A stretch of 64,000 bases of DNA, taken from NCBI GenBank assembly GCA_003952965.2, contig CM025855.1, positions 35,025,370-35,089,369 on the forward strand, given 5' to 3'. Made by a program: the position numbers and the translations under genes. This DNA is from Morella rubra. Lineage: Eukaryota > Streptophyta > Magnoliopsida > Fagales > Myricaceae. Below the pieces are notes generated by a model. The model had not been told where the DNA came from. It was given only the letters and a program-made list of their open reading frames with translations, and did not search any database. Below are positions 24,021-33,222 of the stretch, one piece after another. Position 1 is the first letter of the stretch. Every line of letters starts with the position of its first letter.

Positions 24021-24573
24021 TGTGTCGAAATAAAAACAAAGAATGGTGAATGGATTGGTCTTGATTCTAATATTATGTTTCATATTTCTCTAGAGTATTG
24101 TTACAGGTGTTGAGGTGGGTTACTACTTTTCTAAAGGCGAAATATAAACTTCTCTTTCTTATACTATTAGTTTAAATAGTCAAGATTTTGACAATGGGAT
24201 AATATGGAATTCCATACCACATTCAAAGTTCTTTCCCAGTTTCAGAGGCATGAAAATTCATCAAGCATCTATTGTGCCAACAAATCAAGTGCACGAGCTT
24301 CAAGTTATTTAGAAGATCGTGCCAACAGATCGAGTGCATGAGCTTCAAGCTATTTTGAAGATGAATTAGCTATATTTGCAAAATAACCATCTAAGTATTA
24401 CTATAGCAACCATAAAAAATGGTGGCTATTTCTCCAGAGCTGAGACATCAACGATAAAGAGCTGAAAGTAATAATCTAAAGTGCCAAAATAATTACTCAA
24501 TTATCTCTACCAAAATGATAAAACCAACATCTTTATCAACAAATAATCGGCTGCTTTTCTTACGGACCGTTTA
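24021..24573. other. Region between two Ty3 elements
   Basis: No gene. A second copy of the LTR end (ATTTCTCTAGAGTATTGTTA, ending near 24105) follows 85 bp after the real end, hinting at an older nested LTR. A short imperfect tandem repeat (GTGCCAACAAATCAAGTGCA-type, unit about 48 bp) lies at about 24268-24362. The rest is AT-rich and unassigned. Confidence 0.5.
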
Positions 24574-25122
24574 TGTAACAGTACCTTAGGAATTTGTAGT
24601 AATTTGTAAAAGAAGATAATGGAAGAAAAGCTTTTGCTGGAATTGAAATTTATTCATAAGACAAATAATGTCAAAGTCCAAGTTTGACCAACCTCCATTG
24701 AAAAGAGAGACGAGGGAGACGAAACATAGTCCATATTCTTCAGTACCCTTAACAACTGCCTGACATCCCTTCCATATCCAAGATAAAATTTGAACAATTC
24801 TAACAACTAACAAACTTAGTAGAAAATGGTAAACGAATTGGGTTCAAATCCTGACCTCATATAGATAACCCAACACTAGCCCAATACAAATAACAAGCCT
24901 AAAATCAAAACAACAACTAACAACCCAGTACAAAGCCCAATGCTCAGTATAAAGCCCACTGCAGCCCAGTGCGTCATGTGTGACCCAATTGTCCTCTTTT
25001 TAATTGAACTCCTCTTTTTATTGTGTCTTCGTGACTGTCATATCTCTGTCTTCAAATACACATTTCCTTTTTTTGAACCCTAATCCCCTTCCTCTTCCTT
25101 CTTCTCATTCGGTTGTGTTACA
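24574..25122 (-). repeat. 3' LTR of minus-strand Ty3 element
   Basis: Bounded by TGTAACA at 24574 and GTTACA at 25122. The adjacent purine tract on the minus strand (rich in A and G, just above 25122) is the expected plus-strand primer. Confidence 0.85.
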
Positions 25123-26480
25123 TTGCCCTCCCCTTTTAAAACTCTTTGCCCACAAGTTGTGGAAATTGAAGGTGCAGAAGCTCCAACTTCTCCTATCTGG
25201 CGTCTTTGATTTGGCCCATCTGCTCGACTAAAACTTCGATGGCAGAAAGGTGTCCAACTCGACAGACCCTCCGATCTAAAAGATTTTGGGGTTTCAGCTT
25301 CAAGAAACCTTGTGGATCTATTGGTGGTAAAGACATGAGAGAGACAACATAGGCATTCAGTTTCTTCTTAAGCTGGGAGATGTGAAATATGGGGTGGATG
25401 CAGGCATTAGCTGAGTGTTGAAGGTAGTATGCAACCTCTCCTACTCGATCTGTGATTTGAAAATGCCTGTAAAAACGTAGAAAGAGTTTCAGCTGTCAGC
25501 GGTGAGCAACCGATGTCCGCCTGTATGGTTGTAGCCATAGGTAAACTTAGTCTCCAACTTCCAACTTCCTTTTGGTTCTTTTTAAATCAGCATAATGTTT
25601 CATCCAGTGTTGTGCTTTTACGAGATTCTCCCTGAGAAGTTGCAACATTTAGCCTTTGGTGCTGAGGGCCATCTCCACAGTTGCAACATATGTAGTATCA
25701 GCTTCATATTGTAACATTCTCTAAGGTAACTACCCGTATGGAAATTCATAGAGGTGTTAATTTAGTGGAAGAACGAAAATTTGTATTATACCACCATTCT
25801 GCCAGAGATATCCATTGAGACCAATCTTTTGGTTAATCATTCACAAAGCACCGAAGGTAATTCTCCAAACATTTGTTGACTATCTTGTCTGTCCATCTGT
25901 TTGGGGGTGGCAGGTTGTGCTATAAAATAGGGTAGTACCTTGGACCCAAACAAAAGAGCTATACCACCATTATGCTAGAGATATCCACTGAGACCAATCT
26001 TTTGGTCAATCATTCACAAAAGCACCGAAGGTAATTCTCCAAACATATGTTGACTATCTTGTCTGGCCATTTGTTTGGGGGTGGCAGGTTGTGCTATAAA
26101 ATAGGGTAGTACCTTGGACCCAAACAAAAGAGCTATTTCCAAAAATTACTGATGAATGCGGGATCCTGATTAGAAACAATTGATTTAGGTAACCATGAAG
26201 CTTGAAAATATAATATATGAAGACCATAGCGACCTTATAAACTATATAGGGATGTGGAAGTGGGATAAAATGGGCATATTTAGACAATTTGTCAACCACT
26301 ACATAGATTACTAAGTACCCTTGTGAAATAGGAAGCTCTTCAATAAAGTCCATTGTGATTTGAGTTCAAGTGCATTTTGAAATTGGCAAGGGCTATAATA
26401 AACCCTTTGGAGCAATGTTTTCTTGCTTTGTTTGCTACAGATGTGGCATTTCCTGATATGCTGCCTAATCTGTTGTTTCA
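25123..26480 (-). pseudogene. Ty3 integrase and chromodomain-like tail (broken)
   Basis: 26054-26353 encodes MDFIEELPISQGYLVIYVVV then DKLSKYAHFIPLPHPY, the integrase catalytic core with its first Asp. About 25200-25560 reads in other frames as residues resembling RVGEVAYYLQ, IHPIFHISQLK and SAIEVLVEQ, the integrase C-terminal domain and chromodomain remnant. A 174-bp tandem duplication (25788-26134) disrupts the middle. The enzyme would join element DNA to the host chromosome; this copy cannot. Confidence 0.82.
25788..26134 (-). repeat. 174-bp tandem duplication inside integrase
   Basis: 25788-25960 and 25961-26134 are near-identical direct copies: both carry CCGAAGGTAATTCTCCAAAC, GGGGGTGGCAGGTTGTGCT and ACCCAAACAAAAGAGCTAT. 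They differ by a few substitutions and a 1-bp insertion. Confidence 0.9.
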
Positions 26481-27418
26481 TTCCTGGCTAATCGAAATCC
26501 CTTCCAGCTCAGTGTAGGGTTTTGTCATACCTTGAATGACCTCTCATTGGAGTGTTACAAGCATGTTGTACAATCTGATTACGCAGGTTAGTATGAGACC
26601 CTACAAACAATCTGTTTTTGTAGGATAGGATACCATTCCTCAAATTGTACTTAATTGGATCTAGCTCCCCTTTCTTTCAATTAGATAGCAGCTTCTTAGC
26701 AAGTCATCTAAGTAGCTTGATCTGAGATCTTCTAGCCATGTAGTCGTGGGAAATGAGATGGCTGAGAGGGTTGAGTCAGTATGAACTTTCATCCTTTCTA
26801 GATAAAGCTCCCATTTTATACTCCACCTTGAAATCATATTCCATCATTTTAATTCACCACTTATGTTGAAAGGGTGTCCAATTTTTCGTTCCAGCAAATG
26901 CTTCAAGCTTTTTTGATCTATTCTCACCACAAAAATTTGGCCAATTAATAAGCTGTCCACTTTTGCAAAGCTGAAACTACCACCAATAGTTCCATTTCAT
27001 AGGTGGACATAGCTACTGTTTTCTCCTTAAGAGCTTGACTGAAATAGGCAATAGGTCTGCCCTCTTACATTAGAATGGTTCAAATTCCCACTTCTTTAGC
27101 ATCACACTCTAGAATGAATGGGCTGACAAAATCTGATAGTGCTAAAACTGGGGGTTCAATGACTACAACTTTGAGATTTTGAAAGGCCTCAATGGTTGTA
27201 GTAGACCACCCAAAAGCATTCTTTTTTAATAGGGCAATTAATTAAGCGGCAATTGACTCATAGTCCCTTATAAATTTTCTATAATACCTAGTCAATCCCG
27301 TGAAGACTCTAAGGGATTTCAAGGTCGTAGGAAGGGGCCAATCTAACATTGCTTGTATCTTAGAGGGGTCTTTCTTCACACCCTTGTCAGAAATTGTGTG
27401 GCCGAGATAGTCTACCTC
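26480..27418 (-). pseudogene. Ty3 RNase H region (broken)
   Basis: Between integrase and RT. In scattered frames it shows the linker and RNase H pieces that also occur in the right-arm element (start of RNase H near 27300-27340, the LKYLL-type motif near 26900, the YKRGRENK-type end near 26800). No long open frame remains. Confidence 0.6.
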
Positions 27419-28123
27419 CTAACACCCAAATCTGCGCTTGATTTTTTTTTTTTTTGCATACAATTGGTGTTTCCTTAAGGTCTTTAGAGTCATTTGAAGG
27501 TGTTGTAGGTGCTCAGACCATTTATTACTATAGATCATAATATCATCAAAGAAAACCAGCAGGAATTTCTTTAGGAAAGGTCTAAAAACCTCATTCATAA
27601 GACTCTGAAAAGTAGATGGAGTATTAGTTAAGCCAAAGGGCATGACTAAGAACTCATAGTGCCCTTCACGAGTCTAAAATCTATTTTAAGTATGTCTTCA
27701 GCTTTGACCTTGATCTAGTGGTAACTAGACCTCAAATCTAGCTTAGGAAAAAACTTAGCTTCATGGAGCTCATCTAACAATTTATCTACCATATGTATAG
27801 GAAACTTATCTTTAATAGTTTCCTCATTTAGAACTCTATAGTCCACACACATCCTCCATATTCCATCTGCCTTCCTTATTGGCAAAATAGGGGATGCAAA
27901 AGGGCTTTGACTCAATTTGATAACCCCCATTTTCAACAATTCCCTAACAATTTTTTCAATCTCCTCTTTTTGAAAGAAAAGATATCGATAGGGTCTTACC
28001 GAGATAGGAGATGTTCCTTCCTTCAATACAATAGCATAGTCATAGGACCTATTTGGTGGTAGGCCCGTGGACTCCTTAAAAGTATCCGAGTTTTGTTGCA
28101 ACAAGCTCTCCATATATGGAAGT
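27419..28123 (-). pseudogene. Ty3 reverse transcriptase (broken)
   Basis: 27715-28113 encodes DYAIVLKEGTSPISVRPYRY, ADGIWRMCVDYRVLNEETIK and FFPKLDLRSSYH. 27419-27643 continues in another frame with [20 protein letters not shown] and [12 protein letters not shown], which has the catalytic Asp-Asp pair. A frameshift and stop near 27650-27720 separate them. The hAT-like element at 28132 splits the protein just upstream of RT. Confidence 0.88.
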
Positions 28124-28131
28124 ATCTTAGC

Positions 28132-29658
28132 CAGGCTGCAAGACCGGAAATCCAGTCCAGTTTTTGGACCGAAATGCGGTCGGACCGGATTTCGGTCCTA
28201 CTAAAATAAAGGACCGGTCTGGACCACTTAAGTGGTCCAGACCGGTTTCAATTTTTTCCATTTTTTCTTTTTTTTCTTTTTTTTTTTTTTTTTTTTTTTC
28301 CATTTTCAACACACATTTTTAATTTTGAGATTAAAAAAAAAATGTGAACTCCTACCATAGTTTGCTCATTAATTTAAAAATGTGAATTGATTTTCCCTGT
28401 TATAGTAAAAATGTGAATTCATTTAACTCCTACCATAGTTTGCTTATTAATTTAAAGATGTGAATTCATTAAAACTTATATGATGTAAATTCATTTAAAG
28501 ACTTAAAGATATAAATTCATTTAAAGACTTAAAAATATGAATTCATTTAACTACTACTATAGTTTGCTATTAATTTAAATATGTGAATTGATTTAAAGAC
28601 TTAAAAATGTGAATTCATTTAACTGAATTCATTTAAAGATTTAAAAATTTGAATTCATTTAAAGACTTAAAATATGATAGTTTGCTCATTAATTTGAAGA
28701 TGTGAATTTATTTAAAGACTTAAAAATGTGAATTCATTTAACTCCTAGTCTCCTATATAGTTTGCTCATTAATTTAAAAATGTGAATTCATTTAAAGACT
28801 TAAAAATGTGAATTCATTTGAATATGTGAATTCATTTAAAGACTTAAAAATGTGAATTCATTTAACTATAGTTTGCTTATTAATTTAAAGATGTGAATTC
28901 ATTTAAAGACTTGTAGATGTGAATTCATTTAAAACTTAAAGATGTAAATTCATTTAAAGACTTAAAAATATGAATTCATTTAATTACTACTATAGTTTGC
29001 TTATTAATTTAAATATGTGAATTGATTTAAAGACTTAAAAAAATGTGAATTCATTTTACTCCTACTATAGTTTGCTCATTAATTTAAATATGTGAATTCA
29101 TTTAAAGATTTGAAAATGTGAATTCATTTAAAGACTTAAAAATGTGAATTCATTTAACTCCTACCATAGTTTGCTTATTAATTTAAAAATGTGAATTCAT
29201 TTAAGACTTATAGATGTGAATTCATTTAAAGACTTAAAAATGTGAATTCATTTAACTCTTACCATCAATATATGTATAAATAAATAGCACGTGATATTTT
29301 ATAAGACATACAATTCCTATTTAAGTTGAAAAAATTGCTAGTATTATTTCTAAATGATTATTGAATTGTAAAGTTAACGTAAAAAATGGATGATTTATTG
29401 ATTTTGATTGAATATGAGTTTTAAGATAATAAATAGCCTGCCATTCTTTTTTTTTTTTTTTAATAAAAAAAAAAAAATTTATATAATGCGGTCCGGTCCG
29501 GTCCGGACCGCATTTTTAAAAACCTAGACCGGATCGGACCGCATTATCCGGTTTATAAAATCCGGTTCGGACCGGACCGGATTTAATTTGTAAAAACCAC
29601 AAAACCGGTCCGGTTTTGTGGTCCGGTCCAATCTGCGGTCCGGTTTTGATCACCCCTA
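28132..29658. mobile_element. Non-autonomous hAT-like element
   Basis: Flanked by a perfect 8-bp target duplication ATCTTAGC (28124-28131 and 29659-29666); 8 bp is diagnostic of the hAT superfamily. Ends are CAGG-CTGCAAGACCGG and, read inward, TAGGGGTGATCAAAACCGG: short imperfect inverted repeats of hAT type. Removing 1527 bp plus one duplication rejoins the host polyprotein between residues LDTAKI and LPYMESL. There is no transposase. The interior is a minisatellite and the subterminal regions are packed with CCGGTCC and GGACCGG words. Confidence 0.88.
28316..29270. repeat. AT-rich minisatellite inside the hAT-like element
   Basis: About 30 imperfect copies of a 24-28-bp unit with the core AATGTGAATTCATTTAAAGA, often alternating with CTCCTACCATAGTTTGCT and TTAATTTAAA. 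The spacing is irregular, so it is a complex minisatellite and not a simple array. Confidence 0.9.
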
Positions 29659-29666
29659 ATCTTAGC

Positions 29667-30249
29667 TGTGTCTAACTTCATAGGCTCTAAGAGCTGTAAG
29701 AAAATGCCCTTCTTACCAGCCCTACTAACCTTGGTCATCTCCCTGCCCTCCACTAGTTGGGTAGGATTCAACCCTTGCAATTGAATTCTCTTATCACCCA
29801 CACTGGACTCCATAAATAGGTTAGAGAAATTCCACAAAATCTACCCAAAAATCCTCAACCAATATACTCCCAAGACCAAATCACACACAGCTAAGGTCAG
29901 CACATAGGTATCAATTAAGAAACTGTTACCTTCACATCATCAGTCTTTCCCTCACTATGAACTGCTCACTATTTGCCACCCGCACCTTTATCTCCTCTTC
30001 TTTTTTAGCCTTGAATTGTCACATTTTTACTATAGAAGGGTCCAAAAAATTATGGGTACTCTCAGAGTCAATTAAAATTATGACATGTTGTCCCCCCACT
30101 CTCCCAACTACTCTTATAGTTTTAGGATTCAATGACCTTGTCAAAGCATGTAGAGAGATCTTCGGATCTGCCTCTCTAACTTCTAGACTCCCCTACTTTT
30201 CCACATATACAACATCCTCTAACTCATTCACACTAGAGTCTCTTGGTTC
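29667..30249 (-). pseudogene. Ty3 protease and linker region (broken)
   Basis: Minus-strand residues include LFMESSVGDKRIQLQGLNPT and LLEPMKLDTAKI, matching the post-protease linker of the right-arm element (FSLQGRKVRLQGMNPIPL). The protease itself (about 29840-30200) is only visible in pieces; I could not pick out the Asp-Thr/Ser-Gly site with confidence. Confidence 0.6.
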
Positions 30250-31226
30250 CTAAACCTCCACTATAAATAGTTTAGGATTCTTATAAACAAGTTTGAATGT
30301 CCATTTCTCATCACAATTGTAACACAATCCTTTCTCCCTCCTCTTCTTCATTTGGTAGGGTGTTAATTTCTGAATTGGAAATGTCCTTGGTTGCTGGTGG
30401 TTGTTTGTGGAAGGGGATGTGTCATTAGGGGTGTAGGTGGATGGGATGGGAAGTAGGCCTTTGTCGGTTCTTCTGTGAAGCCAAACACACTCCTTCTGGA
30501 TTTTGGCTAGCCTGTAGGCAGTAATTAAGTTTGGGGGATTAAACATTCTCACAGGAAGATGAATTTCATCCTTGAGTCCATTCAAAAAACAACTCAACTT
30601 ATACTTTTCAGATAGACCACACAATCTGTTTGACAAGGTTTCAAACTGACTTTTGTACACCTCCGCACTAGTGGTCTATTTCAGTCTAGTTAACATTTTC
30701 ATACGCTTCCATACTAGTGGTCTGTTTTAGTCTAGTTAATATTTCCATGGGATCATCATATGAGCTGGGTCCAAATTTGGTCAAAAGAGCTTGTACAAAC
30801 TCCCAATTTTGTTAATTTCCATAAATTTCTAAATCTTAGAACCATATCAATACTTGTCCTTCCATGCGATATGATGCTAGTAAAATATAATGAGTAAGGG
30901 GTATTTTGTGAAAGTTGAAGAACTAATTGGTTTTCTACCATCCATTGTGATATGTCTCATCAAACTTGGAAAAATCTAACTTCACTGACCTGAACTGCCT
31001 CTGGTTCTACACACCTTCCACTTCCACTTGGTGGTGGATTCTGCTAGTGGACCATGACCACCTCTCCCTACTCACTCCCCTTGCTCTTGAGCAAGAACTG
31101 CATATTCATGGTAAGGGTAGCAACTTGTTGTACTAAATTATTCAACATCTGTCGCTGATCATCCTGATCTTTCCTCAGCAAGTTCACATTCTCAAGTACC
31201 TCTTTGTAGTGCGTTCCCTCAGCCAT
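30250..31226 (-). pseudogene. Ty3 gag (broken)
   Basis: The start codon at 31226 (MAEGTHYKEVLENVNLLRKD) lies 14 bp inside the primer site. 30250-30660 encodes FETLSNRLCGLSEKYKLSCF, LPVRMFNPPNLITAYRLAKI and a zinc-knuckle remnant LCYNCDEKW in which the later His and Cys are lost. A stop-rich stretch near 30660-31060 includes a small direct duplication (CTAGTGGTCTATTTCAGTCT against CTAGTGGTCTGTTTTAGTCT, 30669 and 30714). Confidence 0.78.
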
Positions 31227-31239
31227 GGTAGAATCGAAG

Positions 31240-31254
31240 AGCTCTGATATCAAA
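31240..31254 (-). promoter_or_regulatory. Primer binding site, initiator Met-tRNA type
   Basis: On the minus strand TGATATCAGAGCTC follows the LTR end. It differs by one base from the core TGGTATCAGAGC. Confidence 0.75.
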
Positions 31255-31778
31255 CGTAACAGTACCTTAGGAATTTGTAAAGGAAGATATCGGAATAAAA
31301 GCTTTCTCTGGAATTTAGATGTATTTATAAGACAGATAAAGCAAAATTCAAAGTTTGGCCAACCTCTATAGAAAAGAGAGACGAGAGACGGAACTGAGTC
31401 CAGATTCTTCAATGCCCCTCACAACTGCCCCACGTTCCTCCTAAATTCGAAACAAAATTCTAACAATTCTAACGGCTAACAAACTTATTAGAAACGGTAA
31501 TCGAATTGGACCTCAAATACTGACCCTCATACAAATAACCCAACACCAGCCCAATACGAAATAATAAGCCTAATAACATAATAATAACTAACAACCCAAT
31601 ACAAAGCCCAATGCTCGGTATAAAACCCACTGCAGCCCAATGCGTCATGTGTAACCAGCTATCTTCATTTTAATCGAATTTCTCTTTCCATTATGTCTTC
31701 GTGTTTTTCAAATACGCCCTTCTCCTTTTAGAACCCTAATCCGCTTCCTCTTCCTTCTTCTCACTTAGTCGTGTTACA
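31255..31778 (-). repeat. 5' LTR of minus-strand Ty3 element
   Basis: Runs from CGTAACAG (a mutated TGTAACAG) at 31255 to GTTACA at 31778 and aligns throughout with 24574-25122. It would carry the element promoter; I see no reliable TATA call. Confidence 0.85.
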
Positions 31779-33222
31779 GCTTAGATGAAGCGTTTTTTGT
31801 TTTTTTTTAATCGCAATTAGCTGAGACGAAGCCTAGCCAACTCCCCCGCGCTCAAACGTACAAGGGGAAAGATTTCTTATGTGAAAAACTTGATGCCATT
31901 CTAGGAGCCAGTGATTTTTTTTACCCCCTGGTTTCAGATAAGACTATAAGAGATATTATAGAACAGTTTAGAGTTCTCTTTTTCCCATAAACATAAATGA
32001 TTCAACCAAAATAGATTTAAATTGACAAATGACCAGTCAAAGCCAAAACTGTTATAAGCACTACCCAGAGATTTCCCATACAAATTGAACCATCCACTAA
32101 CTTTTTGGAGAAACGAGGAGAGGGGAGGAAATAAATGAGGTAAATATTATCTTACGAAGATAACTAAAAAGAGAGAAAGAAATCGAAATACACTAAGTGC
32201 TCCGAACTACTTCAACCCGCCATTATATAATTGGCCACAGGAGAGCGTTTGGGGTGATGTAAAGGTGTAATCCTTTAAAACTCTCCTCATTGTTCGCCAA
32301 TTCAATGCAGAAAGATCCGACCATTTTCACCTCCGGCACAGCAATAATCCAATCCAAACAGCCAGGTAGAGAATTCACCTTTGATGACGTTGAGGTACCC
32401 GCACAGACCATTCAAGAACTGGTACTTGAGTTCGACAGTGTCTTCGACGGATATCCAAATACAGAAATACAATCCGGAGCTTCCTTGGCAAGACCTACAG
32501 GGAAGAAGGACGAATATATAAATTTTTTGTGGATGAGAATCTCAACAAATCCTTGTCATGACGTCCATACTATTGCTGGAGATAACAAGACACTAACAAT
32601 AACGGTGTTATGGAGAAAAAAGGTGGTTTGTGGCAGTAACGGTGCAGAGTGCAACGGGGGCAGTGACTGTAGGGGGAGGGAGGGAGGCAGGGAGAGGGAG
32701 AGGGGAGAAAATCGGAAAACTCAGATGCTATCATCTAACTATTCTACAAGTTTAACACACTGGTTTCAGAGAACCCACCGAATGTGTTAAGCTACAGAAT
32801 AGGAAATATGCAGTGTAAGACATTAGCATAACGCTGGCTTTAGGAAGCCAACCACGTGTTTTACCAAATTCTTTTTCAAGCCACACAACATGAAATAAGC
32901 GAGGTCTAAGATACTTCCATACCTAGGATTCTAGTGTCTTCCTGATAGTGAGAGCCCATGCCATGGACAATAGTTAATTCGTACAACAACACAGAAACAA
33001 CACATGGACAATAGTCCATATTGTTCTGGCGACGAAAAATTAATTCAAATTAGCTGACTTGTGGCAACCGTTGAATTATCTCACGTTTAAAGCTTAAATA
33101 CACACATAGACACCATTAATTTAACCTCCCAAAAAAAAAAAAAACGAGAGAAAAGACAGGAAGAAGAAGAAAAGAATAGGAACCATCATGATAGGAACTC
33201 AAGTAGCCCTACCTAACTGAAC
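31779..33222. other. Intergenic region downstream of the PP2A B'' gene
   Basis: Contains the 3' untranslated region of the minus-strand gene (from 33222 downward, end not determined), an unassigned open frame at 32290-32790 and a purine-rich tract (GGGAGGGAGGGAGGCAGGG, about 32672-32700). Nothing else is recognised. Confidence 0.6.
32290..32790 (+). CDS. Unassigned open reading frame, 166 codons
   Basis: Open from ATG 32290 to TAA 32790. The first 75 residues or so look protein-like (GREFTFDDVEVPAQTIQELV); the rest drifts into purine-rich low complexity (EGGRERERGENRK). I do not recognise a family. The opposite strand is open over 32223-32411 as well, so this may be an exon or pseudogene fragment on either strand, or chance. 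Confidence 0.25.
   Translation: MFANSMQKDPTIFTSGTAIIQSKQPGREFTFDDVEVPAQTIQELVLEFDSVFDGYPNTEIQSGASLARPTGKKDEYINFLWMRISTNPCHDVHTIAGDNKTLTITVLWRKKVVCGSNGAECNGGSDCRGREGGRERERGENRKTQMLSSNYSTSLTHWFQRTHRMC

Larger units (their letters stand above)
24574..31778 (-). mobile_element. Complete but inactive Ty3/gypsy element
   Basis: Two LTRs (24574-25122 and 31255-31778) bound gag, protease, RT, RNase H and integrase in Ty3 order on the minus strand. The flanking 5-bp sequences GTTTA (24569-24573) and GCTTA (31779-31783) match at four of five bases, which fits a target duplication with one mutation. Length is 7.2 kb, of which 1.5 kb is an inserted hAT-like element. Stops and frameshifts occur in every domain. 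LTR lengths differ by 25 bp, so the insertion is old. Confidence 0.9.

Noticed and set aside
28127-28312. Lysine-rich 61-codon frame on the minus strand
   Set aside because: Translation of a poly(T/C) tract and the CCGG-rich hAT end; low complexity.
28316-29270. CRISPR-like array
   Set aside because: Units vary in length and run into each other without unique spacers, and the context is a plant transposon, so it is a minisatellite.
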